Shown: positions 1 through 12,757, counted from the first letter of the stretch. The stretch: DNA of 64,000 bases from Gamsiella multidivaricata (GCF_025024155.1 NW_026251817.1:32781-96780), one strand, 5' to 3'. Numbers and translations: made by a program. The notes: generated by a model not told the origin, from the letters alone.

Positions 1-688
1 TTTATGTACGTTTGCATGGAATCGAATAGAGCGTATCCGCCCGGGTGCGGGACCCAAGGGTATCAACTTTGCCCTGGGATGTGCCACGGCCCTGGGTTTC
101 ATGGGCGGTTTCTTGTACTCGTACCAAAAGTCAAGTCGTAAGTTTCATTTCCTCGCGCGTTCCTCGCTTTCTCTTTGATCCCTCTGTATTGCACTGACAC
201 CCCACTTGCTGCCCCCTTCTTCTTTTTCTTCTTCTTGATTATTTCATGTCTTCTTTATCTTGAAATATAATTAGTCCGCTTCTGGGGCTGGGATGAGAAC
301 GCGCGCGAGCAGGGGATGAACCGCACAGAGATGCAGGCCCGTGCCGACAAGGGTCTCCCCGCCTACGGCGAGGCTACCATGGACGAGGCCGCCCAGGCTG
401 CCGCCGCACGAAACTCCAAATACGCCGCCCTCAAATTCTGTAAGCGCTGCACACATTCACCCTTGATCATACTCAAAAAAAAACCCCCCCCCCCTTCCCC
501 CCATCCAATTCGTCTTGTCTACGATGACTATTTTTTTTCGCTAACCGTCAAGCAACGCTTTTTTTTTTTTTTTTTTTTTTTTTATGTGGGGAACGATAGC
601 TGCAATTCCTTGGTTTAACACCACGAACCACAAATTCCACTTGTCGGAGAATACCACCAATGCTGCTGCTGTCCAGAGCGACAAGTAG
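1..688 (+). CDS. NADH:ubiquinone oxidoreductase 20.9 kDa / NUXM-type accessory subunit, 5' partial
   Basis: Three exons are visible: 1-137, 275-439 and 600-688 (stop TAG). The start lies left of the window. The readable protein begins WNRIERIRPGAGPKGINFAL, followed by a hydrophobic glycine-rich membrane segment, then the motif SSLRFWGWDENAREQ, a charged stretch (about residues 60-95) and a C-terminal KFSAIPWFNTTNHKFHL. As I recall the family, the 'RFWGW-EN' and 'PWFN--NH' signatures belong to the fungal complex I membrane-arm subunit called 20.9 kDa in Neurospora and NUXM in Yarrowia. It would sit in the mitochondrial inner membrane as a non-catalytic accessory subunit. Both introns have GTAAG donors; the second carries 25 consecutive T (559-583) just upstream of its acceptor. 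Phases agree (1 and 1). The identification rests on motif memory, so the family name is less certain than the gene itself. Confidence 0.72.
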
Positions 689-1021
689 GAGTATTCAGTC
701 GAGTCTTCTTTTTTTTTATTATTTTGTCTGCAGGATGGAAATTTGCAAGATCAAGGATATACCGAAAAATATCCAGATGATGGCGCTTTTATGATGATGG
801 ACTCTAGGAACGAGATGAAATAAAGGGATCGATTCAGCATGGAATTTCTTCCCCTTCTTCCCTTCCCCATCGTGCTGGATCGTAATAAAGAAAAAAAAAA
901 AGAACACATGACCAGATAGGCACAGCGTAAATACTCACATTAAACACTCAGAAACTGTCGCCGATCTGATTCTTCTAATGCTTTTATTGTTTATTTTTAG
1001 TTTATGAGAATCTCTTGGGTC
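689..1021. other. Convergent 3' intergenic region
   Basis: This 333-nt stretch lies between two genes whose 3' ends face each other. It is AT-rich, with poly-T near 708-722 and poly-A near 888-900 (AATAAAG-like signal at 883-889). It presumably holds both 3' UTRs. I see no gene in it. Confidence 0.6.
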
Positions 1022-4000
1022 CTATTGCTGTTGTTGTCTATCCTTCTTTTCCTTGGCCTCAGCGAGCGCCAGGAGCGTGTCAAACTCTGTAGAACGCTCA
1101 CACATCGACCTAAACACACCATTCTCCTTCCTCATCAACGCATACGGCGTATCAAACTCTGCAATCTCTCCCTGGTTCAACACCAACACCCTGTCGAAAT
1201 CCGCAATCGTCCTGATCCTGTGTGCGATCGTAAGAATCGTCGCCTCCGCCATCTCCTCCCGGATCGTCGTCTGGATCCTCAGATCCGTCTCAAAGTCCAC
1301 ACTCGCCGTCGCTTCGTCCATGATGATCACCTTGGGCTGACGCACAAGCGCACGGGCCAACGCGACTAGTTGACGCTGACCTTGCGAAAAGTTCGAGCCG
1401 TTCTCCTTCACGGCAGTGTCCAATGTGATCCTAGATGGGTCCACAATCTCGCTGTCACCGGAGGTAGAGCCTTTGATCGAGCCAGCGGGTGACACGGCTG
1501 CAGGCGCATCCTTGCTATTGCTTGACGACCCTGCAGCAATCGCCACAGGAGCCAGAGTCGGAGCACTGTCCGCAGGGATCAAATGGCTGCGTCGCAGAGC
1601 TTCCCAGAGCTCTCGGTCCTCACGTTCGCCAAACGGATCGAGGTTCGAGCGCAGCGTACCCTTGAACAGAACTGGATCCTGAGGAATAATCGTCAAGTTT
1701 GTTCGCAGATCATGCAAACCAATCTTGCCGATATCAATGCCGTCGATACGGATACTGCCTCGTACTGGCTCCATGAACCGGAACAAACTGATCGCCAACG
1801 TCGACTTGCCAGATCCAGTACGGCCAACCACACCGACCTTCTCTCCAGCCCTGATCTTGAACGAGATATCCTTGAGCACATCGGGTGTATCTGCCGCGTA
1901 CTTCACAGTCAAATGCTCGACTTCAATCTCACCAGCATGGGGCCACGAGGCCGGGGGACGGGAGCCCTCAATGATTGCTGGAGGTTCTTCTTCCAAATGC
2001 ATGTACTCGGCCACACGCTCGACTGCGTTCATGTTCATCTCGTTCTGCGCATACATCCGGATCACCCACACCATCTGCATCGTGAACGTAAGCGAGTAAG
2101 ACAAGCTCATAGCTGCCCAGCCTGGCTCGATACTATCCCACTTGCGGAGGATCAGCATACCGGTACTGAAGGATACCAGAGCGCCTGTCAAATCCACACG
2201 CCAGTGCAGCCATCGGTTCGTTGACCAAAGCAAGAAGAACGTCCGGTTGTTGTTGTCAAGGTTCGTCAAGTTCGTCGACAGAAATCGGTCCTGGAATCCA
2301 AACGCTCGGATGGTCGCAACACCGTTCAGGGTCTCGTTGAAATGGTTCAGAATCGGCGAACGAGAGTTTGAATTCAGGCGCTTGAGGTCGCGTGAGATAG
2401 GAACGAAGAGGATACCAATGACAACATAGATTCCGACAATAAAAACCGCAGAGATCAAGAACGCCGGCATGTTGATCGAGATGACAAGGACAAGGCCACT
2501 GATGGAGATAATGGTGTTCATAAATATGTTCAGACCAAAGAGCACCTGCTCATCGATCGTTGACATATCAGCGCTGAATCGGTTGATGATACGGCCGATC
2601 GGGGTCGTGTCAAAGAAGCGGATCTTGGCGCGCGAGACCTTGTAGAGCAGTTCGGCGTGTAGCACCCTTGAAGCGGTGACGTTTCCGACGACCATCGCAT
2701 AGTAGTTGGTCGCGACATTAAACAGCATCTGAACAACACCGATCAAGGTGTAGATGCCCAGGTAGTACTCCACATTGACAGACTCCTGTGTGCCCTTTCC
2801 AAACAAGGCCATCGTCATTATGCCATACCCTCCACTGTTCTTGGGACCGAAAGCCGAATACAGAGACAGAGCAATAGACTCAGGTACGACCGCCTGGAAG
2901 GCCTGGATGACAAACGATCCGGTCTCTCTCGCCACAGCGTTGGCCCACATCGCCAACCAGGTATTTTGTGCAAGGTTGCCTCCTTCGCGAAAGATTTCAA
3001 ACAGAAATAGACTGATCCAGAAAGGCCAACCGCCCGCCGCAGACAAGTAAACCTTGTAAACCCTGAATGGAATCGATCCCTCCTCCTTCTTTTCATCCTC
3101 CGTGAGCTTGGGCGCGACTCTTTTCTTGACATCGGTCTTCTTAGCCTTCTTGGCGGCCTCCTCGCCGTCCAAGGTGCTGACCTCGCTCTCGTCGTCGCCA
3201 ATAGGAGTCGCCAGAGCAACGCGGTCGACCCATCCGCTGCGCATCACTGTCTCGGGTGTTCCCGCGCCCAAAATCTCGCCCTTCTCCAGGACAACGACGT
3301 AGGAGGCTGCATTCAGCGTCAGCTGGATCTGGTGAGTAGCCATGAGGACGGTGCGGCCCTCGAGGAGGGGTCCGGTCAAGGTCTGGAAGAGCTGCTTGCC
3401 AGTGTGGGTATCCACAGCCGAGAGACAGTCATCGAGGAGCAACACGTTCGCATCAGAATAAATCGCGCGAGCAAGGGCAAGTCGCTGCTTCTGTCCTCCA
3501 GACAAGGTGATACCCTGGTCTCCGATCTCGGTCGCGTCCCCGCCCTCAAGGATCTCAAAGTCCGTTATCAACGCACATCCCTCGACAACAGCGTCGTAAC
3601 GCTCTTGGTTGAACTCCTTGCCAAACAGAATGTTTGCACGGATCGTTGAGTTCTGGAGCCAGGCCGTCTGAGAGACATAGGCGATACCGGATCCGCGCTC
3701 ATAGTTGTGGATCTCATCATAATCCAGGCGGGGCAGGTACATGTGTCCCTCCAGACGTTCGAGCTCACCGAGAAGGGCCAGCAGCAGGGCGGATTTTCCA
3801 GACCCCGTAGGACCGACGATCAACGACAGCTTTCCGACAGGGAAGTCAGCGGAAATGTTCTTCAGCTTGAATCGTTCCTGGACAACATCGGATTCAGCAG
3901 CAGGTTCTACAGGTGCAGCCTCAGGCTTCTTGGAGAACCAGCCCTTGATCCTCTTGGATAAGGGTTCTTTCTTGAAAGCCTTAGTCTCTGCAGCCTGCTC

Positions 4001-6370
4001 CTGCTCCTTGTTGGGCCAGGCGTACGTGGCGTTGACGAATCCAATTACGGGGTGATCCTGAGGTGCCGAGGCAACACGGGCCTTGCCATCAAGCCTGGTG
4101 ATAGTCGTATCCTTGACTATCTCCTCATCAGCTAGGAATCTCGAGATACGCTTCAAACTGACTACTGCACGCATCGAGCCCATGATAATCCACGGAATCT
4201 GATCCAGAGAACTGCGCATGATGTTGAAGAGCGACAGGGTCGTAAACAGGACCGAAGCCGTGATCTCGTGTCCATAATACTTGGTGTAGCTCAGAATCAA
4301 GACGAGGATGTTGAGCAACGGCACAATCGACCAGGCAATGTTCGCGACCGCTCCCTGGACGAACGTCTTCTTGATCTGAGAAAGCTCGCGCTCACGAGCC
4401 GCTGTGATCTTTTCGACAAACTTCGATTCCCAGCCAAAGAACTTGACAATACGGATTGCAGATAACATCTCGGTCAGGTAGTCCATACGGTCATCCTTGA
4501 TGCCCATGATGCTTTCGAACAGTTTGTTGAGAGCCGAGTAGAGAATTCCTGGGATAGGAAGAGTGATGACCATGAAAACGATTCCGATGATCGAGGCAGC
4601 TCCCAGGAGATTATAGAGAAGGTAGGTAGACAGACCGAACTGGATGGGAAAGCCATAGATCTCGTGCAAATAGCTCACCGTGTTCTCCATCTCCTTGATG
4701 TCCACTCCAACCAAATCTACACAGGTCAGCAGAGGGAAACAGCAGCCATTTCAATTAGTGAACACATTTCAATAACGAGCCATAGACGAATCGATTTGTC
4801 AACGACGAGTCCTCTGTGGCTCAACTTACTGGAAATGTTCATGGTACGGTCCTTCTTTGGGGCGGCAGCGGCATCTGCCTGTTCACCACCGCCTTCTTTT
4901 TCCTCGGGCTTATCATTCGCAAGCGTGGCGACGTCCTTTCGAAGAAAGACCTTTGCAAATACGGCCGCATTACAGATCGAGACCAAGTGCATATACAGAC
5001 GACGACTGCGATGAAGGACCGTCTGCTGAGCAGCAGATTCGAGGATCGCGCAACCGAGCAACGCAAAGACCCAGGCGTAATTTTCGTACGTCGGTGCACC
5101 ACAATCTTTGCATTCGATGTACTTGACAATCCTGTTCAGGAAGTAAGGCTGTGCAACGATCAAGATGCTGAAAGGAATCGAGCACAGGAACTGCATAATC
5201 AAGTCGCGCCGAAGAGCCATGAAGAGCGACTGAGTAAACGACTTTTTCCTAAGAAAAGCACAATGTCCATTTACAGATTAGCACAGGAAAAAAAAAAATG
5301 GAAAAAAGAAAAGCCCTCCTCTCACCTCCTCTTCCTCATCAAGCCGGAGATCTGTATCGCAAAAGGAGCATTACTTACTGAACAGCCTTGTACTTGCGAA
5401 CCGAATATTTGGACTGATCCGTCGGCTCCAGCTCCGGCAAATCCTCATCCTGGATCGGCCTCCTGTACCTCAGATACACCAATGAATTCACCCATGCGAA
5501 GGCGCACCGCCCGTACAGCGAAGACGCATATTCCATCGATGGGGTTCTCACCTTCTCCCCTTCCTTCGGAACCTTCATCTTCACCAACTTTTGCATCGGC
5601 TTCGTCAGTAGAGTCACCCAGACCAACGACAGTATCGTCAACCACGCCGCGCTTTCCATCTTTAGCCACACGGGCCATTCTGTGAACGGCAACGTCAAAA
5701 CCTCGGCCCTGTAAAGCGCCATGGACGACAGGATCAAGGATAGAATATAGAAACCATCCATCTGTGGACGGATCCAGAATTTGGATGCGACGGCCGGCCA
5801 GATCAGATACACGAACGACAGCGCCAGCGCATAGAACCATGTCATCGCTTGGATGCCATCGTCCAAAAGACTGTAATGCGGATCCTGCGGCAATCGTTCT
5901 TCTCCGTCATGATCTGCGTTCCCAAAGTGAAACAGAGCCAAGGTAAAGACTGCAAGGCCGAGTCGGAAGGCTGTGAGGCCCAATCGTGCGAGATGGAGGC
6001 TCAATCCTGAAGCCCGCTGAGCCTGGTACTGCGTCTGGATCGCATCTATGGCTGTGGAGTCTGTGAGTGCGGTGTTGCCTCGATGGTGTTGGTTGTTTTG
6101 GGCGGCGGTATTGTTGTCTTCGTTGGCGTCGTCTTCATGGTCAAGGGTATCGCGAAGGGGCTCGTACTGGTCCAGATGCACGGGTTTCGTTGAGAGATAG
6201 ATGATCAAGCCCGCCGAGGCGAGCGAGTACGCCAGCGGCAGAGCAGTCTCGACCAATCTGGGGAAGCAAATGGATGATCTCGGTCAAGGGGCCTTGTCTT
6301 TTGAAAGAAGCCATTGTTATCCGACAAAGACGAAGAAGAACAAGAGGTCTTACTGGGCAGGAGAACTCAT
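1022..6370 (-). CDS. ABC transporter, ABCC/MRP subfamily (full length)
   Basis: Four exons: 6370-6354 (MSSPAQ), 6257-5379, 5248-4830 and 4716-1022 (stop TAG), giving 1669 aa. Order: TMD0-like N-terminus with several hydrophobic segments, a first ABC membrane domain starting in exon 3, NBD1, a second membrane domain, NBD2. NBD1 has Walker A GPTGSGKSALL, signature LSGGQKQRL and Walker B VLLLDDCLSAVD. NBD2 has Walker A GRTGSGKSTL, signature FSQGQRQL and Walker B VIIMDEATASVD. Asp instead of Glu after NBD1 Walker B and the 'SQGQ' NBD2 signature are typical of ABCC proteins, which have one degenerate ATP site. The family exports glutathione, glucuronide or metal conjugates across vacuolar or plasma membrane; the substrate cannot be read here. 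NBD2 carries an inserted Ser/Ala-rich loop of about 45 residues before its signature. The 17-nt first exon is inferred from an ATG plus GTAAGA donor and is the least certain part; the in-frame TTG at 6256 is not a plausible start. Confidence 0.92.
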
Positions 6371-7924
6371 TTGCTAGAACGGCTCTTTTGTTTTTCTCCG
6401 AGACTGTTGCGTCTGAGAGCGAGTGAATAAAAGTATAGCGGGCTGTTGTAACGAACAGATGCACTCGGTCCCGGCCACCCTGCGATGTGTATCTGTATCT
6501 TGCGGACCCAAGGGTGCGAGGGTGTAAAGGGTCAAGAGACAAGGAGAGCGAAGCTGTTGAAGCAGAGCAAAAGAAAGAAAGAGAGAGAGGGCGGGAGGGA
6601 AAGAGAAAGAGAGAGAGAGGAGAGGCATCTTTTTATATGAAATTGAAGGGAAAAAGGGAAATATAAACAACGAATCAGCGGCACAAACAAAGCCCAACAA
6701 GGTTCGCAATGGACCAATGGACAACTCCTTCGAACCGGAAACTTCACACTGCTACTGCTGCCCCCCTCGCCTCCGTCGCTCCTCTTTATCCGCCATTGCA
6801 GCAACAGTGCGAAGGGAGATCGAGTCCTTGCTGCAAGACCGCATCCTCAATGGCAACACCATTCGCTCGGCGCCCTCTTGACGAGCAACGAAAAAAAATA
6901 ATCCTTCTTGGCCCTGTCCGTCTCTCCTTCCCCCGGGGTCCGTTCAATTTGTTCTTGTTTTCGTACCTTTGTTTGCAGCATTCATCATGTGCATGTTATC
7001 ATTATTGTTGATTCTTGTGCACCATAAACGCTGCGCTGCCTGAGCACTCCGCAATTTCCGTGCTCTGGAAGGGTCCGTTTTTCTTTCCATCTTTGTTATT
7101 CTCTTAGCTCTCACTCTGCATGAACCTAGTGCCCAGTAATTGTTTATGGAAGAGAGGGGGGGGGGGGGGGGGCACGCGGCGGATCGAATCGAATGGAGCT
7201 CGGGAGTCCTGGGAACCAACGAACTCAAACCCCAGCCTACAGTGAAGTCTCTCTTGTGTACAAGTACATCAAACATCCGAGCGAGTGGACGCCAGATGTG
7301 AATGGTGCTGGTTCACAAAGAGTATATCCGGTGCACCTACAACACAGTATATCAAGTATATTAGTCTGTACCCGCGTGGATTTTTTTTTCTTTTTTTTTG
7401 CCTTTAGGGCGAAGCAAATTGCGCATTGGCTTACATCGTGTGTATTTTTTTTTTTTTTTTTTTGGAACGCGCCGCACATTTCCATAGCCAAATATGGCAC
7501 CGATATATCGATCCAATGACATCGCCCCCAGACACCGCCCACTTTCGCAGGAGAAAAAAAACCCTCCCCACTGGTGCTTTGTCCGCGTGTCAAATTAGTC
7601 GACACTCGAATAAGAAGCGACACAACTGGCCTATGACCTAGTCTAGTACCCTTGAAATGGACGCGAAAGTTCCCCTGTTGAGGGGAAAGAACGAAAGATA
7701 ACGCTTTGAACAGCTCTCGCTTCACCTGACAATGGGCTACCAACTGATCTTTTTTAGTCGTCGTAATATGTTTATTTTAATAGTATCGTCCAGTGTTGCC
7801 ATGCTCCTGCTCATGATGTGAAATACGGGACCTAATGTTGTTGTTTTCTTTTTATCGTGAATAGTAAAGTGAAAAACAACCTTGATATGCTGGCGTTGAG
7901 GAGGGTCGAACAGGTTCTGCCATT
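6371..7924. other. Intergenic region between two minus-strand genes
   Basis: About 1.55 kb holding the ABC transporter promoter side (near 6371-6900) and the 3' flank of the VAP gene (near 7600-7924). The ABC-proximal part is GA-rich on the + strand (6560-6630), i.e. CT-rich in the transcribed sense, like other promoters in this window. A 17-G run sits at 7156-7172 and long T runs at 7380-7399 and 7445-7463. Short open frames here have low-complexity or unconserved composition, so I call no gene. Confidence 0.5.
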
Positions 7925-9331
7925 CTAAAAGAAGAGGTATCCGAAAATGAAAGCAGCCAATGCTGCTCCCGCAACATATGTAAGAGGATAACCGCCCTGG
8001 GTCTGGTTCAGGTGTACTGCCGAATACGTCGGTGCTGAAGGAGAACCTGACTCTGGTTGGCGTTGACGAAGCTATGCGAGTTGTAACAAAAAAAAAAAAA
8101 CACGAACGAGTCGATCAATATCCCATCGGACAGACTTCTTTTTTTCTTTTTTTCCCCCCTTCAATTGCGCGTCATCGGCCACCAAGGAAAATTTCCCAAG
8201 GGACATACAGTGTTGCTCTCCCGTTGCAGCTTCTCTATAGTGCTTTGCAGGTTATGGATAGTCTCCTGAGCAGACTGGAGTTCGCGTCTCAAAGGCTGCA
8301 CATCCGCACTGCTTGCGGTCGTCGTCGTCGTCGTCGTCGAGGCATTGGTGCTGATCCTGTCGGGTTGGTTCTGAACAGGCGATCCTGGGAAATGAGCTGG
8401 TGCAAGTTCCGACTGCTGCTGTGGCTGTCGAGAAGAAACAGGTGCTGTTGCTGAAGGAATCTCATCGTCCTCCGTCTCTGTGACACCTTGCTGACCCGTT
8501 GCGGGCAAGAATGCGCATCGAATCTTCTTCTCGCGGATCTGATCCCTCGCATCCCGCTCTATGGCTGGCCACTAGTTTGAGAGTATTGATTAGTAAACAA
8601 TACTTGGTTCAGTCATAGTGCCTATGTCTATGGAGCAGATCCATGTTACAGTGTAGACTTACCAGGTCAGCAGGGGCCAGCTGCTCGCGCTCGGCCGTGA
8701 TGGCAACACTCTGAACCAAGAACTTGTCCTTGCACTTGAAGTCTAGAGGGGGTTCCTCCTTCATGGCCTGCATTTGGACTACATATCATCAACATGACGT
8801 GTCTGTTAGTCGGAATGCCCTGATGTATTTGTCATCAACCCAATTGTGTTCCATCTGGTCAACCCCATGCACAGCCGCAAGATCGCACAAATAACAATCC
8901 TGATCTACACGCGCGATGGCATCCTGTCATTGTCTAATAGTCTCCAGCTTGTCCTTTATGGCATCCGGTAGTTGTTGTTGTTGTTGTTGTTGTTGCCACG
9001 GTCGTACATTTCGTCACCAAAAAAAAAAAAAAAAAAAACCACTCACCCTGAACCTCTAGTTCCTGGCCTGGCTCAACACGACCCGAGTTGGGTCGGACAC
9101 AATACTGCTTGGGGGCAGTGGTCTTGACCTTGAAGGCGATGGGCAGCTGGGTGGGGTTGCGGATGATTAAGGCCTCCTTGATGGCCTCGGTCAAGGGTCC
9201 TACATGGTTTCCATCAAGGATTTCGTCAGGAAGAGGGATGTGCAAAGCCGGAAAGCAAGCAGGTCCAGTGTGGACAGGGTAATCTTACTCCTGAAGGAGA
9301 GCTGGGTGGCGGGTTCGAGTTCGATCGACAT
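7925..9331 (-). CDS. VAP/Scs2-type ER membrane protein (MSP domain, coiled coil, tail anchor)
   Basis: Five exons: 9331-9289, 9199-9047, 8778-8663, 8571-8209 and 8071-7925 (stop TAG); 273 aa. The start MSIELEPATQL fits VAP N-termini. Exons 1-4 encode the major sperm protein fold; KVKTTAPKQYCVRPNSG (about residues 40-57) is the VAP signature that forms the FFAT-motif binding face. A Ser/Thr/Gln-rich linker follows, including a Thr run encoded by a CGT/GTC repeat (8318-8341), then a short coiled coil (about residues 205-228), and a C-terminal hydrophobic anchor ending in AALAAFIFGYLFF. VAPs are tail-anchored in the ER and recruit FFAT-containing lipid-transfer and tethering proteins to membrane contact sites. 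It is divergent from the WASP gene, with 617 nt between the start codons. All splice phases close. Confidence 0.93.
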
Positions 9332-9948
9332 TGGCAGGTGTGGGTGTATTTGAAGCGATGGAGCGATGGAGCGATGGAGCAATGGAGTGATGAAGTGATG
9401 ATGATGAGGATGATGAGGATGAGGATGTGATGCCGGTGGATTCAAACTCAATTGCGAGATATGCAATTGAGTGTGTGGGCAGCAAGCAGTCCCACCCCCC
9501 CCCCCCCTCTTCCTCCCTGTAGTCTACCTGCCCATGCGCGCCTTTTCTTTCTTTCCACTGCACTGCACATGGATGTACACGCGCAACCACTCCCTCGGTC
9601 TTCCCCCGATATCTCGAAAGGGGGAGCATGTGCCGCGTCTCCAATGGGTCGTGGGGGAGAGGGGGAGATGTCGGATGGGGATCTGCTGTTTGCTTTCCCC
9701 CTATTTTTTTTTTTTTGGCCACCAACTTACTTTTTCTTTTCTCCCTTTCCTTTCCCTTTCCTTTCCTTTCTTTTCCTTTCTCTTCTTCTTCTTCTTCTTC
9801 AAATACTTACTCGCTACCCATCTCTTCTTTTTTCCCTCCCTCGCGCATTCAACAAAGACTCAGCGGACAACCATCCGCTCCAGAAAAGCAGAGGAAAGCG
9901 GTCGACGGAACACCAACAAACTGCAGCAAAGGGCATCCAGGGGCTAGA
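9332..9948. promoter_or_regulatory. Divergent promoter between VAP and WASP genes
   Basis: 617 nt separate the two start codons. The VAP side has GATG-type short repeats (9355-9428). The WASP side has a long pyrimidine tract (about 9695-9840, TTTCC/TTC repeats), a common fungal promoter/5' UTR feature. A 14-C run lies near 9494-9507. No TATA box is obvious. Confidence 0.5.
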
Positions 9949-12165
9949 ATGCCGAGCATTACTTTAAGCAATCCCGAGGACAAGGCCACAGTCAAACGGT
10001 TTCTCTCCTCGCCCAACACCAGGATCATCACCGCAACGGTGGCCAGGCTCTATGTGGCCTATCCAGACCCCCTTCGATGGACATACACAGGCATCATGGG
10101 TGCTGTCGCGCTCATCCAAACAAACAACACCTTCTTTCTCCGTATCGTCGACCTCTTGGTAAGCAAAGAAAAAAAATTGTTCGCACGCTTGAACGGAAAA
10201 AAGATCGAGACTCGTAACCATGGTCAAAACGCGATGATGCTGACGACGCAGTTAACTGTTCGAATCACTTGGACTTGGATAGTATGGCAGAGGCGTCGTT
10301 TGGGAACAGGAATTGTACGATGGGTTCATCTACTCCCAAGACAAGCCGTTCTTCCATTCGTTTCATGCAGAGGTGAGCACGCATATGGAGCGCTTTCAAA
10401 CAGGCCGTCTCTTAACCAAGTATGAAGTACTCATCTGGTCCTCCTCTCCGTCGTGTCTCGCCTCCTTATCTGTTGCTAGAAATACATTGCAGGATTCTCG
10501 TTTGCGGATGAATTGGAGGCAGACGTCTTTTACGGCAAGGTCCATAGACGAGCGCTCTTGCGACCATGTGAGTTATCAGGATGTATACATCCACACACAT
10601 ACCACTCTCTCCTTTTAGTCACCGCTACTCTTACTGCTATGCTACTATTGCTGCCCATCTCCCTAACACTCCTTTTCCCTTTCATCTCTTTTAATGTGAT
10701 GCTTGTGGGTCATGCAGTCAAACCTGTGCCGTCTACAGGGGCATTGGTCAGATCAGGAAAGGCTGGAGGAGCACAGGGTCGTGGACGGATTCCGCTTCAC
10801 AATGGCAAGCTCGACAAATCAAGGATCGGTCTGCCTTCAGACTTTCGACATGTCGGGCATATAGGGTGGGATCCAGACGTTGGGTTTGATGTAAGTCAAC
10901 ACCCCACCCCTATGTCCACTACCAACAGCAGCAATGAAATGGAAAAATGAAAAAAAAGAGAGCAGAAACAAGAAGAGTCCACGGGGACATAGGGGGCTCC
11001 TGCGTCATGTGTGCATCCGTCATGTATTCCCACCGCTCTGTTGCATAACAGAGGAGGGGTATCCTGACAATCATGACCACAGGTCCACATCAAAGACGCA
11101 GGCTCAAGAGATGCAGTGTCGGTAACTTCAAATCACTGACTCTGACTTTTTTGTTCGCGTCTTATTTTTGGTTTATAGGCACAAAATATCGACCCAGCAT
11201 GGCGGGAATTGTTTGAACAGCTCGACACGTGCGGTGTGAGTCGCCAACAGATCAACGAGAACGCAACCTTCATCACCGAGTTTATCAGCGCCCATGGCGG
11301 ACTACCCAAGAATGCCTCCAAACAAAAGAAACCTGACCTCTCCAGGATTGACTCGCCCCCTCCATTGCGGCCACAGTCTCCACAACAACAACAAAAACGA
11401 CCTCCCCCACCACCTCCACCACCTGGCCATAATAACGTTGCGTCATTACCGTCACCCACGGCGTCAATGGCCTCTCCGGTGCCCTTCCATGGATATCTAC
11501 CTAGACCATTGGCGCAAGTGATGGCGAGTCTCTCGTTTGGGTCATCATCCTATTATGGCACATCCAATGCCAACTCACAATCACCGCCTTCTCCGCGTGC
11601 TTCGGAAGCGCTCATCAACTCAACTCTATCACCAGCCAATAATGCGCCTGCCGAAATCAGCGCAGCAGCAGTACCTCCTGCACCCAGTACCGCACCGCCC
11701 CCTCCTCCCCCTCCTCCTCCGCCACCACCACCACCACCACCACCACCAATGATAAATGCCACCGCAAAAGACACAAGATCACCTTTGGCGATATCTGGAT
11801 CGATCCAGACGGCTAGCCACGCAAAGAATAAGGCCTATAACAACATCAACAACATCAACAACATTAACAAAGACAATAATAACACTGGCAACGTAGTGAA
11901 GAGCCCTGTGGAGAGCTCCCTGCTGGCGAGTATCCGCGAATCCGGTGGATTACAGGGACTGCGCAAGACGGGGGCACTTCGATCGCCTCGTCCGATCCCC
12001 GCACGGCCGCTCTCACCGCTGGGAGGACCATCGAGTAGTAGTCAGGGGGATCTTGTGTCGGCACTGGTGGCGGCGCTGCAGCGACGACAGACTCGACTGA
12101 CATATAGCGATGATGAAGGACAGGCACCGAGCGAGGACGATGATAGCTGGGATGCGGATGAGTGA
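9949..12165 (+). CDS. Wiskott-Aldrich syndrome protein homologue (Las17/WASP), Arp2/3 activator
   Basis: Exons 9949-10158, 10283-10372, 10480-10567, 10718-10890 and 11179-12165; 515 aa. WH1 domain: residues 1 to about 125 ([12 protein letters not shown]..., [50 protein letters not shown]). [25 protein letters not shown] (about residues 165-185), matching the Cdc42-binding consensus. A proline-rich middle follows, with two poly-Pro blocks (the longer at about 11693-11750). Next come a WH2 actin-binding segment [19 protein letters not shown], a connector, and an acidic tail ending [11 protein letters not shown] with the conserved Trp. These parts bind WIP, Cdc42, profilin/SH3 proteins, G-actin and Arp2/3, and drive branched actin assembly at endocytic sites. 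Upstream in-frame codons exist, but homology puts the start at 9949. A CRIB domain is present, unlike in budding yeast Las17. Confidence 0.95.
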
Positions 12166-12526
12166 AGTACGGATGACTGGATATGAACGCTCCTTTGACC
12201 AAGGTCATTTGCCATTGTCTGTTGTGCTAATACAACAAAATAAAATAAACTAAAAAATTAAAATTAAAAAGAAAGAAGCGGTGTAGGATGGTTCCGTGGC
12301 CGGAAGGAAAGATCGATTTCCTTTTATGACAAACAATCAAGGGATCGCCAGGAAAGGGGGAGGGCTGCGGAGCCGAGCATGTTCGTGTACACACTCCGCT
12401 CCGATTTTATTTCTGACAGAGCACTCTCGTTTCATCCTCGTTGATGTCATAACAAGTTGCTGCATGGTGATACACAGCCTTTAACGAGTCTGTGTGTCCT
12501 GTGTGTCCTGTGTGCATGGGTCTGGG

Positions 12527-12527
<1 letters not shown>

Positions 12528-12560
<33 letters not shown>
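12528..12560. repeat. 33-nt poly-G homopolymer
   Basis: Uninterrupted run of 33 G on the + strand, about 320 nt upstream of the AOX start codon and about 190 nt upstream of its TATA box. Its length makes both length polymorphism and assembly error likely. Confidence 0.9.
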
Positions 12561-12561
<1 letters not shown>

Positions 12562-12749
12562 GCAGCCAGTGCAGCCGGTGCAGCCAACGATAAATAAAGA
12601 AAGACGAAGGAAGCCTCGGGATGGGTGTGGAGCAATTGGGGAAAAGGGGGGGAGTCAGACAGAGGTAAGAATACATCCCTTCCGTTCGGCGGCGGTGTCT
12701 CTTCCTTCAAAGGAAGGAAGGAAGGAAGGAGGGGCCTGTGCTGAGGGCG

Positions 12750-12757
12750 TATAAATA
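12750..12757 (+). promoter_or_regulatory. TATA box of the alternative oxidase gene
   Basis: TATAAATA lies 127 nt upstream of the AOX ATG, followed by a pyrimidine-rich leader. It is the best TATA match next to any gene in this window. Confidence 0.6.

Noticed and set aside
1053..4055. Several plus-strand open frames of 85-215 codons across the ABC transporter
   Set aside because: They are antisense shadows of a continuous, well-conserved minus-strand reading frame and have no family motif.
10247..10270. GTTCGAATC resembling a tRNA B box
   Set aside because: It lies in a WASP intron and next to no A box or cloverleaf. The AATTCGAATCCC at about 39216 was rejected for the same reason.
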